The notes: generated by a model from the letters alone, not told the origin. 64,000 nt of DNA from Labia minor (GCA_963082975.1 OY720344.1:5257580-5321579), one strand, 5' to 3'; numbered from the stretch's first letter, positions 36,701 to 46,791 are shown. Program-made: numbers and translations.

Positions 36701-39700
36701 AATTATAATGGTAATCAATATTTATTAATAAAAAAAAACCTCTGACTTTTGTACGTCCTACGCAAGGACAACACCTATCAAACCGGTTATATCAATGAGG
36801 TGTCCTATGATCCGTAGAACGGGTCCTCTCAACCTTTACCTTGATTTTCTTGATCGGAGGCGCTATCAAGTAGCTTTTCCCCGAGGCTGGGTTGACTCCG
36901 TCCCATAGACCCCAGCTAGGGAAATTCCCTTGCCAGGCCCGGGACTTGAACCTGGGACCTTGTGAATGTGAGGCAGGTTCGCTACCCACACACCCAATGG
37001 CGCCCTCAATATTTATTAATGGTATATGAAATTAAGGAGGATATTGATTGGATATATAGATATACACGGTTTGTTCGGAAAATAATGATCTTCAGTTGAA
37101 TGGGAAGCGACTGCACACAACGCCGAGCGATGCTACCGGTGAAAAGAAGCTTTCCATCGGTGCCGGGGTTAATCAGGGAGTCATGCTGAAGGAAGGTTTT
37201 GAAATGACTGACTATGTCCTAATCACAGACAAAGAATTATTACACAGTTCGGAAAAAGAAAAAGTCCGAGAACGGATGAAAATTACTCAACAGTTACTCG
37301 TATGTGAGTGTAACAGTTAAACCTGCCAAAAATCTTTGTCTCGGAGAGTATTTCGGAAGAATTTGTGCCGGAAAATGAATCAGTTATTCTTTAAAAATAA
37401 AAAATAATTTCTAAACATAAAAAATGAAAATAATTAAAACAAATATTAATGAATTTTCTAGTACAAGGATAGCGAACCTGGATAGCGAAACGTTTGAAAA
37501 TTTTGATTGCAAGCACAAAGACAAGATTATTTTTTTAATACTTTTTTCAATGCGATGATATCTTAATAATTTCTGAAATTTTTAAATATCATCGGAGATA
37601 GAAAGAAAGTTTTAGTATAATAAAACAAGAAGGATTTCTATTAAAAATGTCGAAATGTGAATTTGCCTAAAATTCAGTTAAATATTGAAAATAATATAAT
37701 GGGTTCACATCACTATAATCTAAAATCAATTAAAGAATTTCCATACAGAAAAAAAAAAAAAAAAAAAATAATAATAGACAATTTTTAGGAAAGATATATT
37801 TTTACCACAAAAAAATTCCAAATTTTTTAATAATCATTTTATTTTTTTGGTATAAAGTTTAACATAATATTTAAAATTTTTAGTTAGAAGTTATATAAAA
37901 ATATTCGATTATATATTAACATTAAAGGTAATGGAGAAAAAGTAATGACAATTTTGTGGCACGTTAGTTACTTCAAAAATTTTTTTTTATAATTTTGTGG
38001 TACGAATATCCAAAAAGGTTCGCTATCCCTGTTCTAGTACGATTAAAAAATTACGATTAATATTATATAAATTACTTGAATATCTATACACCTCTGTTGT
38101 TTAAACAAATATCAATGCCGTAAGAGAAATGAGAGTACAGGTGGACAGACATGTGACATACCGTGAGATTCAGGAATCCACAGGCATCGACATAAACCAA
38201 ATACATGAAATTATGTTTGTGAAAAGCTGTATGTAAAAATAGTTTGAACGAAGAAGAAACTCTGCAATATTGGAAGGGAAATAAGCTGGAGTGTCTCCAC
38301 TCGACTATTTCGCAAATTTGAATTGGATTAATTAACATAGATTATATTTAAATTAAATTTAATTAATTATAAATTAAAATTAATAAATAATATTTATTAA
38401 ATCAGCGCATGTTTGGCTCTTTGTTGATGGCACCACGTCACGTGTTGGCGCGTGATTTGCAGTCTTAAAAAATTAATTCCGGAACTTTCAGCGATTCAAT
38501 CAAGCTGAAATTCTATATATAGCAGTTTTATACAATTTTTAATCATGTGAAAAATTATCAATCTTTATTTTTACGGTCACTTTAGAGGAAAAAAATCAAA
38601 ACGTTGTAGGTAATGACCCTCTTCCGGTTGAGCTACATTTCTCAAAAGTTGATAGAAAACTATTAATTTTGAATAATGCCCATGTACCAAATTTCATGAT
38701 TCTAGCCCAAACCGTTTTTGCGTATTCTTGACTACATACACACAGACATTTTTCCCAACCTTAGTGAAAATGATTCAGAAACCTTGAAAACGTATAAAAA
38801 CATCAAAATCTCAACATCGAAATTTTTTGTGATCGCAATACTATTTCTGGCGAGATAGTAAAAACGAAAATTGTCCGCATAGTCACAAATAGGGGTGAGC
38901 GTTTTTGAACACCTGAAAAGGCAGTTAACTCATTTGAGGAGCATATTTCTGAGATACCTACTTCCGGGTGGAAAAAATGTTTCTAGAATTGGTGAAACCA
39001 CATGCAAAAGTCCATAGATCTTAAAAGTGACCAATTTGAAAAACATATAGCCATTTATACTCACTAATTTACATATTTTCATACTTTTTCTAAAACCTTT
39101 CTCAGTATCCCTTCTATAATTATAGACTCTGGTTTGTGATTTTCATTTCTTAATTATTTTAATATAATGGAATATAATGAAGAATAGAATATTTACTTAC
39201 CATGAAATAAGAAAAGACCAACGATATTGACAAAAAGTCCGAGGGCACCAACGAAAACGATTAAGAGTGGCTGGTGGATTTCTTCCACTTCAATAAATCG
39301 TTTGCATGCTTCGACCGTAATCGAAAAGCAAAGTGCTACAAGGAAGACTGCGTTGACGAGGGCGCCAAGCACTTCAGCCCGGGCCCAACCAAACGTGTTC
39401 TTCGACCATTTTTTTGGAGACATCTGATCATTACGACATTAAAATCAATCAAATTCATAGAAAATAAAAGGATATTTTAAATGATAATAATTATCTTATT
39501 TATTCTATTAAATCCTCTCAAATATTATCTTGAAATAAATTAAAAATTAGCTAAATATTGACATTCAATTTTATATTTATTTAATATGACAAGTATTTTA
39601 TTTGAAATGAATGATACAAAAAATAAAACTTTCATGGACATCTATCTAATTTTTTCAATTAAAACAAAATAAAAAATTCTTATAATTAAATACTTAATTA

Positions 39701-41673
39701 CTTTATATTAAAAAAATATTTTTATGTAAAACAAAATGAATCTAATAATAAAAAAATCATCAATTTCTTAACAGATTTATTTTACAACTCCGCAATACTG
39801 TTAAAATAATAAAAAGAAAAAAGCGAATAAAATTTACAGGCACTTAACCTCACGCTTTGTCTTATAAACTTCTTTTTATTTTGAATTAAAATAATTAATT
39901 ATGTTTACAGATAATAGTAAAACTAAATAAATATAAAATAATATTATATTTAAATATATTATTTTTACCCTTATATTAAATAAATTAAACATATAACCTA
40001 AGATTTATCTCACATAACAAAAATTTAGACAAATACTTATTATTTCATTAAAAATCGTACAATAAAAAGTATAAAATAAATTTATGATTTAATTATAATA
40101 ACATATTTTTAAAAATAAAACAATAATATAAGATACAATGTTCAATGAGATCAAATAGTCGTCAACAATGATAATATAAATATAAAAATTTTTTTTATAA
40201 AATAACGTTTTTCTCATGTACTTAAAAATAACAAAATAATTTTTCTATAAACCTGACAAAATTTATAAATGAATTGCTTCATATACAACGAAAAACGTTG
40301 GACGCATTCAAATACTAAATGCAATTAATCGCTAATTACATAACAATTAATTAATTATAATTCAATTATATTTCTTCCATACATTCTAGGGATCCATTGA
40401 AATATCTATAAAAAATTTCAAAAGTCTATCTCAATTTAAAGTTGATGAAAAATCGATTTCAATTTGACATAAGAACGGACAGACAGACAGACATGAAGCT
40501 AAGTTGATAAAAATGTTATAATTATAAAAACACTCCTTTAGTCGTTGCCCATGGCGATCACCGTAGTAACGATCGAGGCGAAATCGCACTTGAGTTAATG
40601 ATTGTTACACTATAGCGCTTGTAAAGCAAGTGTATAGGGAAAACCCGAAGTTGTGAACGTGAGCGTTGTGGACGACTACTGGATTTCGCTCTTTATTATT
40701 AATTTTTTTTTTAATTTAATATAAAAAATTCTCTATACCTACATTCAACTATTTATTTTTATTTAAACTAATAAAAATATTGGTAATTATATAAACTGGT
40801 CATCCAGTCATGGATTTGGATATAACTTTACCAGTGGGTTCCTTTTTTAATTCCAAATAAACTTTTCTTATGCAATTTTTGCGGGTTGCTTCTAGTTTAC
40901 GAGATAAAAATTATGACTGGATGACCAGTTATATAATTACAGTTTATATAATTACCAATATTTGTATTCATTAATATAATAAAAATAATAACAAATATAC
41001 GAGGGTGTGGTGAAAAGTTTCCGGCCTGACCAAGAAAAACGATGTTTTTAAATTTTTGTTTGCTTTATTTTTCAACATTCAAGATAGCTGAGACCTGTAC
41101 GATGTCAGCTGAACGTGTGCGAAATATTTTGCACAACCCTTTAAATATGGAAAGTTGTTTGCAACGTGGGTGCCGCGTTTGCTAACGTTAGACCAAAAAC
41201 TGCTTCGAAAAACCAATTCTACCGACAATTTGGCGCTGTAATCGTAATTCAAACGAATTTTTGCGTTGATGAGACTTAAATAAAATTAAATAAAATTTAA
41301 TTAATTAATTAAAAAAATTAGAACACCGTTATGAGAAATTTATCAGAGTTGATGGAGATTATGTTGAAAAAAAAGCAAAAAAAAAAAAAAAAAAAAATTA
41401 AAAACATCGTTTTTCTTGGTGAGGCCGGAAACTTTTCACCCCACCCTTGTATATTAATATTAAAAAAAAAAAATAAATAAAAACAATTTAACAAACTTTG
41501 ACAGAGAGAAAGGCTACTATCAATGCAGCGACGTCGCTTAACATGTGGAAGGAATCGGCGACAAGCGCCATTGAATTGGTCACGTAGCCAACAACGATCT
41601 CGACGAGAAAAAAGAACGCTGTCAACCAGAACATGGAGATGAGCCGACATTTCTTCCCCGAGAATCGACCCAT
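30777..41673 (-). CDS. SLC30A1: Zinc exporter, SLC30A1/ZnT63C-like, eight exons
   Basis: This cation diffusion facilitator moves Zn2+ out of the cytosol, usually across the plasma membrane, in exchange for protons. The exons in transcript order are 41673-41497, 39423-39201, 36253-36113, 35507-35353, 35261-35002, 34853-34751, 32192-32085 and 31019-30777. The 1410 nt give 469 aa. Phases agree at every GT-AG junction. The start is MGRFSGKK. TM2 has HMLSD at residues 43-47 and TM5 has HVLAD at 216-220, the two HxxxD zinc-site motifs. TM3-4 begin KNTFGWARAEVLGALVNAVF. A short His loop HGSSHGHSHGG is at 135-145. The cytosolic domain includes LLQTVPTHIQVD, HEFHVWQLAGDR and EGIHSTTIQPEF. Exon 7 encodes a Cys-rich tail (CVLDCPK, CTLSTCCGP) and exon 8 a Ser/Thr-rich end. 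Introns hold SINE, hAT, mariner and Helentron-like inserts. Exons 7-8 rest on splice sites and remembered similarity to fly tails. Confidence 0.92.
32950..33180 (-). repeat. tRNA-SINE, minus strand, truncated
   Basis: This matches the SINE at 24032-24313 read in reverse, from the tail (GTACGTCCTACGCAAGG) to the B-box region (TTGCCAGGCCCGGGACTT). The tRNA-like head is missing. It lies in zinc transporter intron 6. Confidence 0.82.
33490..33735 (+). repeat. Diverged tRNA-SINE relative
   Basis: GGTCCCGAGTTCAAGACCCG (B-box-like) is followed by TTGGCAAGAGAATTTCTCTAG and GGATCCGTTCTACGGATCAT. The order is the same as in the intact SINEs, but with deletions and a different downstream part. Confidence 0.55.
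34029..34384 (-). mobile_element. HINE-A repeat, complete short form, in zinc transporter intron 6
   Basis: Read on the minus strand it starts TTTTTACCGACCGACGATAG and ends CGTCGGTCGG, TTC, then the hairpin-bearing CCTGGCCACAGGTCAACTT. The start motif ACCGACCGACG recurs inverted next to the 3' hairpin. The middle has two TGACGTCA palindromes, near 34201 and 34221. It has no ORF and no target duplication was seen. Confidence 0.8.
34694..34853 (-). CDS. SLC30A1: Alternative last exon of the zinc transporter (read-through of exon 6)
   Basis: If the donor after IQPEFVE at 34750/34749 is not used, the frame stays open for 18 more codons (through SNSKEANSISFKNEKD) and stops at 34694. The donor reads GAG|GTACCT, which is weak because the usual G at +5 is missing. 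Both forms are therefore plausible: a short protein without the Cys-rich tail, and the 469-aa form. Confidence 0.45.
35573..36059. repeat. Foldback-like repeat with roughly 120-bp inverted arms
   Basis: The left arm 35581-35705 (TTGTTTACAAAACGGGAAGC, AACTTTACCAGTGGATT, CTTCTAGTTTACGAGAT) is inverted at 35934-36053 (ATCTCGTAAACTAGAA, GATTCCACTGGCAAAGTTTC, GCTTCCTGTTTTG). The centre is about 230 bp of AT-rich DNA. Single arms or partial copies lie at 40812-40912, 56877-57150 and 58085-58152. It sits in zinc transporter intron 3. Confidence 0.8.
36730..37005 (-). repeat. tRNA-SINE, full-length, with 15-bp target duplication
   Basis: This complete minus-strand copy begins, in plus reading, with an A-rich tail AAAAAAAACCTCTGAC. 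It ends with the tRNA-like head ACCCACACACCCAATGGCGCC. It is flanked by a perfect 15-bp direct repeat TCAATATTTATTAAT at 36715-36729 and 37006-37020. That is strong evidence for LINE-type target-primed insertion into zinc transporter intron 2. Confidence 0.95.
37065..37320 (+). other. Unrecognised GC-richer segment with a 74-codon ORF
   Basis: The segment is clearly less AT-rich than its surroundings. It opens with ACACGGTTTGTTCGGAAAATA, somewhat like a mariner-type inverted repeat. The ORF (37096-37320) has no match I recognise. Since a mariner fragment lies at 38129, this may be the other end of the same decayed element, split by the hAT MITE at 37464-38031. That is inference. Confidence 0.35.
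37464..38031. mobile_element. hAT MITE, 568 bp, in zinc transporter intron 2
   Basis: The ends are CAAGGATAGCGAACC and GGTTCGCTATCCCTG, inverted repeats with one mismatch. The 8-bp target duplication TTCTAGTA at 37456-37463 and 38032-38039 is perfect. The interior is AT-rich with a long A run near 37749-37768 and no ORF. Confidence 0.9.
38129..38283 (+). pseudogene. Mariner transposase fragment (helix-turn-helix part)
   Basis: The 35 codons from 38129 read VDRHVTYREIQESTGI and then INQIHEIMF. This is the typical spacing of the second HTH of mariner transposases (VTYREI...LGI...IH.IL). A stop at 38234 and loss of everything downstream show decay. HINE-B starts directly after it, at 38284. Confidence 0.65.
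38284..38864 (-). mobile_element. HINE-B repeat, near full-length, in zinc transporter intron 2
   Basis: In plus reading it starts AGCTGGAGTGTCTCCACTCG and ends GGCGAGATAGTAAAAA, so the element itself lies on the minus strand. The core contains CCACGTCACGTGTTGGCGCG and CTATATATAGCAG. A target-site duplication is not visible. The left copy of the end motif here reads ACTATTTCGC (one change). Confidence 0.8.
39480..40379. other. Zinc transporter intron 1, AT-rich
   Basis: No repeat or exon is recognised in this stretch. Confidence 0.45.
40380..40720. repeat. Unclassified repeat-like segment with (GACA)n and a hairpin
   Basis: GGACAGACAGACAGACATG lies at about 40475-40494. It is followed by an unusually GC-rich stretch (CGTTGCCCATGGCGATCACC, AACGATCGAGGCGAAATCGC). 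The sequence CTATAGCGCTTG, TAAAG, CAAGTGTATAG at about 40611-40639 can form an imperfect hairpin. The layout recalls the other (GTCT)n-bearing repeats here, but I found no second copy. Confidence 0.4.
40779..40946. repeat. One foldback arm captured between perfect 18-bp inverted repeats
   Basis: AACTGGTCATCCAGTCAT at 40794-40811 is exactly inverted at 40913-40930. The pairing extends outward through GTAATTATATA on the left. Between them lies a single arm of the foldback family (TTTACCAGTGGGTTCC, CTTCTAGTTTACGAGAT). AACTGGTCATCCAGT is itself nearly palindromic. Confidence 0.75.
41000..41449. mobile_element. Mariner-derived MITE, 450 bp, in zinc transporter intron 1
   Basis: The inverted repeats are about 50 bp: CGAGGGTGTGGTGAAAAGTT and TCCGGCCTGACC on the left, their complement on the right. 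TA duplications sit at 40998-40999 and 41450-41451. The middle keeps a shred of transposase coding (SAERVRNILH near 41105). A sister copy is at 59038-59467. The insertion lies 48 bp from coding exon 1. Confidence 0.9.
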
Positions 41674-42498
41674 TGCTTTGTTGTTGTTGCTGCTGTTGCT
41701 TAGTACACCCCACAAAATTCTATAATAGAAGGATACAAAAAAATAAGTTAATTCAATTTCAATCAAGTTCCAAGGTATATAATTAAATTCTTTATTCCTT
41801 ACTTACAAAAATGTATTCATAAATAAATAAAAATATATATTAATCTTACATTATTTAAGATTGTAAATCAATTTTTTGTTTATATAGTATATTCTATATT
41901 TGTTTGAAAATCGAATAAGATTTAAAAATTCTTAAAAAAAAAAATTTTTATTAAAAAGAGAAACTGAATTAAGTTTTTAAGAGTTTACTCTGTGTGTGTG
42001 TGTGAGTGTGTTTTTATTTATTTGATAATATTATTAGCATCTTCAATAGTATTCTAAAAAAATTTATATAAAAATATTTTAATTTAATATTTTTTGATAT
42101 TATATGATTGTGTTTCAGTTAAAGTATGAATTGCACATTCTAGAAATATATAGAAATACACCATAAGCACGTTAACATATTACCATCATTTAATAAAAAT
42201 AATATTTAGAAGAGAATTATCCTGCAAATTTTGGGTCGTTGAAGGGTGGTGGTTGTGTTGAGAATTAAGAGAAGAATCTTTATTTATTTCAATTTAAAAG
42301 AAAATACAAAATTATACCCTAGTTGTTTTATAGTTTTCTAAAATAATAAATGTATTTTCGTAAAAACCGATTTTCATGATATTTTTATCCGAGAAATTAT
42401 CATTATTAAATCAATTGAGGTTAGAATCATTCATTTGAAATAATATATCTATACTTTCACTAAAACAACAAATGAAAGTATGCATCAACTAGTTAATG
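41674..42498. other. 5' flank of the zinc transporter, including a likely 5'-UTR splice acceptor
   Basis: On the minus strand TTCTATTATAG at about 41730-41720 precedes the start codon by about 46 bases. It looks like a splice acceptor, so the 5' UTR probably has an upstream exon. The leader just before ATG has CAG/CAA repeats (CAACAGCAGCAACAACAACA). Further up is AT-rich with a GT run at 41993-42010. Confidence 0.5.
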
Positions 42499-42765
42499 CA
42501 GTGGTTTCCAACCTTTCTGTACCGCCCCCTTTTTTTTTTTCTAAAAAAAATTCTTGCGCCCCCTTACACATTTCTGAAATAATATAACAACAGGGGTGGG
42601 CCATGGTTCAGGGCATTGCAAAATCATCTCAGCTTTTTTTTTAGAACCATATTGGAAAAAAATTGAAAATTTTCAAAAATTTTCAAAAGTTGCGGATATT
42701 TGAATTGCCTTCGCGGCCCTCTTGCAACTGTCTCGCCCCCCCCCCCCCCAGGTTGGAAACCGCTA
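42499..42765. mobile_element. hAT MITE, 267 bp
   Basis: Left end CAGTGGTTTCCAACC, right end GGTTGGAAACCGCTA. The 8-bp target duplication AGTTAATG (42491-42498, 42766-42773) is perfect. A C run at 42737-42749 is inside. A left-end fragment of the same family lies at 59875-59930. Confidence 0.88.
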
Positions 42766-43313
42766 AGTTAATGTATTCCCTCTCTGGACTATAACTATAG
42801 CATAACCTCTATATAAACTGGAAATGGAGAGTCCAAATATTTACAAAATAGTTTTAGAATTTTAATTGTTCCAAGGATTTTTTAAAAAAAATATTATAAT
42901 TTTTACAATGTTTAAATAAGCATTTTACAGAGAGGTATAAATATGACAATGAGTTATGAAACTGAAAGATGAGGGAAGTTTCAAACCTCATCAATTTAAA
43001 AAAAAATCAACCACAATATGCTAATTGGAAATATATACATCCTAAAAATATATTATCCTTTTTAATATGTATAATATTTTATATTTTAATGTTTAATCTC
43101 TTTGCCTTACACTTGTAGTAATAACTTAATACAATAAATAAATATCTTTGAATGTTTATATTCGATTTTTATTTTTAAAAATTAATTTTTAGTACCTGAA
43201 ACTATACAAATTTATTCTTTATGATTTGAGAAGATTGGAGGGAATATCCAGAGATAATAATAAATTCTCTTTCTGAACCCAGAAATTATTATTATTATTA
43301 TTATTATATAAAA

Positions 43314-43679
43314 GAGTGTTTCCCAACCTTTTTTGTGCCATGCGTAAAGTGACCATACGTCCCGTTTTCACCTTATTTTAAATTTATTATTATATTATTT
43401 ACTATATTTTTCAGTTATTTTAATTATAATTATAACAGAAATAATTAAAAATCTACGTTTTCTTCATAGCCTCCCCAAATTATTACCGAAAATTAAAAAA
43501 TGTCCCGTTTTTAGGAAAAAAATAAATGGTCACGTTAGCCATGCCCCACCTAAGCCCTTCTAAAAATTCTTATGCCCTCCTATATAACACATACATAATT
43601 TTTAATATTAAAGGGGGTAAACTCGTGTCGAGACCATTTTCAATTTATAATCAAATTGACCCAACGTTGGGAAACCCTG
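43314..43679. mobile_element. hAT MITE carrying a second MITE inside
   Basis: The ends are GAGTGTTTCCCAACC and CGTTGGGAAACCCTG. The flanking 8-mers ATATAAAA and TTATAAAA differ at one base. The interior shares GCCCTCC-type and CTAAGCCCTTCTAAAA sequence with the copy in RTN4IP1 intron 3. The extra 193 bp at 43345-43537 are a later insertion. Confidence 0.8.
43345..43537. mobile_element. Nested hAT-like MITE, 193 bp
   Basis: Inverted ends TAAAGTGACCATACGTCCCG and GGTCACGTTA. The flanks GCCATGCG and GCCATGCC match at seven of eight bases. The sister element at 19158-19301 has the uninterrupted sequence at this place, which confirms the insertion. Confidence 0.75.
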
Positions 43680-43936
43680 TTATAAAATATTTCTTTAATA
43701 AGAATTTGCTTGCTGTCGATTTCAAACTTAAGATTTACTTAATACAGTTTATTAACATCATTAATCTAATTTAAGGAACTATTCTATTAAAAATTTAATT
43801 ATTTTGAAAAATATAAATAGCATATGTAGAAATTTATTATGACACACATTCAAAAATTTAAAATCAAGTTCATCAGGATGTAAAATTAAATCGTATAGAA
43901 AAAAAGTTGTTCTTAATATTAGTATATGGAAGTGGA

Positions 43937-44790
43937 TTTTTACTATCTCGCCACAGATAGTAATGCGATCACGAAAATTTTCGATGTCGAGATTTTGATG
44001 TTTTTATACGTTTTGAACCTTCACTAAGGTTAAGAAAAATGTCTCTCTGTGTGTGTGTATGTGTGTATGTAGACAAGATTACGCAAAAACGGTTTGAGCT
44101 AGAATAATGAAATTTGGTCAGTGGCGTAACTAGGGGGGGACATATGTCCCCGGGCGCCAAATTTAGGGGCGCAAAATTAGGGAAGCCAATTTGGAACAAA
44201 AGAAGAATTAATATTTAAAGTTAAACTGTATTTTGTGTAAGTCAATAAATATTATTTATACGCTTATTAAAATCTGTTAAACCTGTTTCGTTATTCGTCA
44301 TTAATATTCTTTAAAAAAAAATTAAATTAAATATATAAGGGGGCGCTAATTTCTCAGTTACCTCCAGACGCAAGAACCTCACAGTACGCCACTGAATTTG
44401 GTACATGGGCATTATTTAAAATTCGTAATTTTCTATCAACTTTTGAGAAATCTACCAAGTTTTGATTTTCTTTTCCTGTAAAGTCACCGTCGATGTTTGA
44501 TAGTCTTTTACTTGATTAAAAATTGTATAAAACTGCTATATATAGAATTTCAGCTTGATTGAATCGCTAAAAGTACCGGAATTAATTTTTTAACACTACA
44601 AATCTCACGCGCCAACACGTGACGTGGTGCCATCAACAAAGAGCCAAACATGCACTGGTTTAATAAATATTATCTATTAATTTTAAATTATAATTTAATA
44701 AATTAAATTTCATTTAAATAAAATATAATATATGTGTTAATTAATCCAATTCAAATTTGCGAGATAGTCGAGTGGAGACACTCCAGCTTA
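43937..44790 (+). mobile_element. HINE-B repeat with a nested hAT MITE
   Basis: It starts TTTTTACTATCTCGCC and ends GCGAGATAGTCGAGTGGAGA, then CACTCCAG. Just inside the start is an imperfect palindrome ACTATCTCGCCACAGATAGT. A GTGTGTGTGTATGTGTG microsatellite is at about 44049. The element is split by a hAT MITE at 44119-44394. Without that insert it would be about 570 bp. Confidence 0.82.
44119..44394. mobile_element. hAT MITE nested in HINE-B, 276 bp
   Basis: Ends CAGTGGCGTAAC and GTACGCCACTG, with the perfect 8-bp duplication AATTTGGT at 44111-44118 and 44395-44402. Other HINE-B copies (for example 62255) have a single AAATTTGGT at this place, which is the empty site. Confidence 0.93.
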
Positions 44791-44887
44791 TTTTACAAAA
44801 GATTCGATTAATATATTATATAAATCCATTTAATTTTCAAATATTAATTGTCTTTTAGGTTACTTTTAAATTAAAGATTGAATATTA

Positions 44888-44926
<39 letters not shown>

Positions 44927-45976
44927 TGAATCTAACCTCGTATTTTCTTCCAAGGAGGTACATATATATTTTTAGTGTACAAAAATTACAGTATATTATA
45001 GAGAAGAAAATGTTTAAATTTAAATAAAAATAAAAAATAAGGTAGGTTTTATGTAGGTAAATAAAAAACGGAGCGTGATTTTAGTTACTTACTCATTCAC
45101 TGATGATATGTAACTATATCGATTTAACTAAACAAATTTCTAAAAATAAGACTCTATTATGACGGTTTGTTTAGACATCTTCACATTTGTTTAGACATCT
45201 TCTTAATCCAATGCTAAGTTTGTCATTTTGGGTGATACTATAGAAATAAATTTAAAATTTTTTTCTTTTTTAATTTATTCTCTCGAATAAAATGTAAAAA
45301 AAAATTATTGATTTATATTTAGAAATAATAATAATAAACAAAAAAAAAAAAATGATTATAAATTTAACATAAATAGGAAAAAATTATTATTTTAAATTAT
45401 ATTTGAACTAATTTAATTAAAATTGACTGTAATGTATTTATGAATTCTTCTAGGAATATTGATTTCTATATTAGAATATTAGTAATAATATTTAGATCTT
45501 AAGGGAATGAAAGTGGCATGCCTTGTCACAGTCTAACTAGCCGTGTCTGTCTGCTAGAAATGAATGGACAGTGGTGGTGGTTGAGGGTGGAGGGTTGAAT
45601 CAGTTGGAGCGTGAAACTCAAATGACCATTATTCATTTCTCCCTTAATTCTCTCTCCCTGTGCCTGCTTCTTCTATCTTCCAGCCCATTATATGTATACA
45701 CACCCTCAACTAGGGTTACCATGGACACAGACTGTCTAACAAATATATATATATAGATATATATATATAGAAAGAGAGAGGGAGAGAAAGACAGAAAAAT
45801 GAGAAAAATATAATATAAATGTTTTATTTCTAAATCTAATTAAATAATGTTTTTGTTTATCCTAAACCAAATAATTTTATTAGTTGGACTCTTAATTTAT
45901 ATAGGATTGATTTGATTAATTTGATTTGATTGTGTAATAGCCTGTTCAAATATTTATTATTTATAATGCCAATATA
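44791..45976. other. Intergenic with a GC-richer island
   Basis: An AT run spans 44888-44920. TTTGTTTAGACATCTTC is duplicated at about 45167 and 45186. Bases 45510-45730 are much less AT-rich (GTCTGTCTGCTAGAAATG, GGTGGTGGTTGAGGGTGGAG, CTCTCCCTGTGCCTGC) with no recognisable protein. This could be a promoter or 5'-UTR exon of the minus-strand zinc transporter; that is speculation. Confidence 0.35.
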
Positions 45977-45978
45977 TA

Positions 45979-46789
45979 CGAGGTCTGTCTGTTCAAAAGA
46001 AAAAGGTGAATTTTGAATTTCGTGGGCATTCGATTATCGAATTATTTTTTGTTATGTTGGTTAACATATGTTTTTTTATATGTTCACGTTATCAGCCATT
46101 TTGGATTAGTAGTTTGTTTTTGACAACTGAAAAAATTAGTCACGTTTTTGTGTGTTCTTCGATTTTTTTAAAGAATCTGTATCCAACGCACTTAAAATGT
46201 TGACTGTTAAATTCGGCGAGTCTACTTTGTTTCAAAAAAATGTTTATAAGTGATACAAGCGCTTTAAAAAAGCGCGCCAAGTTCGATCAAATGGGAAGGT
46301 TTTGCTCACTGTTTTCTTCGATTACAATGCATCATGAGTTTTTGCCAACAGGTCGTACTGTTAGTAAGGAATATGACAAGGAAGTTATGCAAGGTTTGCG
46401 TGAAGCAATACGGCTCAAACCATCGATAATGCATCAACTCACGCATCATTGCTTGTTCGTGATTTTTTGACCAAAAACATCGTAATCATGCATCAACTGC
46501 CGTATTCACCAGATTTGGCTCCCTGCAACTTTTTCCTATTCCCAAAACTGAAGAGAACAAGGAAAGGAAAGCGTTTTGCCACAATTGATGAGATAAAGTC
46601 GGAATCGAAGAACGAGCTGATGGCCATAGAGAAATTTCAGAAGTGCTTCAACGGTTGGAAGAAGCGCTGGCATAAGTGCATTATATCTGATTGTGAAGGG
46701 AATTACTTTGAAGGGGACAAAATGGATATTGATGAATAAATACTTTTCGAAATAATTCAAAATTCACGCTTTCTTTTAAACAGACTTCG
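45979..46789 (+). mobile_element. Mariner-family transposon with large internal deletion
   Basis: Inverted repeats of about 40 bp, CGAGGTCTGTCTGTTCAAAA left and TTTTAAACAGACTTCG right, are flanked by TA at 45977-45978 and 46790-46791. About 810 bp remain of an expected 1.3 kb. The C-terminal part of a transposase survives (see 46240-46739). Confidence 0.88.
46240..46739 (+). pseudogene. Mariner transposase remnant
   Basis: One frame (46240-46470) includes PTGRTVSKEYDKEVMQGLRE. The other (46449-46739) has LPYSPDLAPCNFFLFPKLKR, then KGKRFATIDEIK, KCFNGWKKRWHKCI and FEGDKMDID. The frames overlap by a shift near 46460, and the segment with the second catalytic Asp is deleted or broken. In mariners the third catalytic Asp lies in LAPxD. 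Here that residue is Asn, so the enzyme is inactive. Confidence 0.85.
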
Positions 46790-46791
46790 TA

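Noticed and set aside
41318-41766. Extended N-terminus of the zinc transporter upstream of MGRFSG
   Set aside because: The upstream part is not protein-like, and a splice acceptor lies at about 41720. The family starts at or near the MGRFSG Met.
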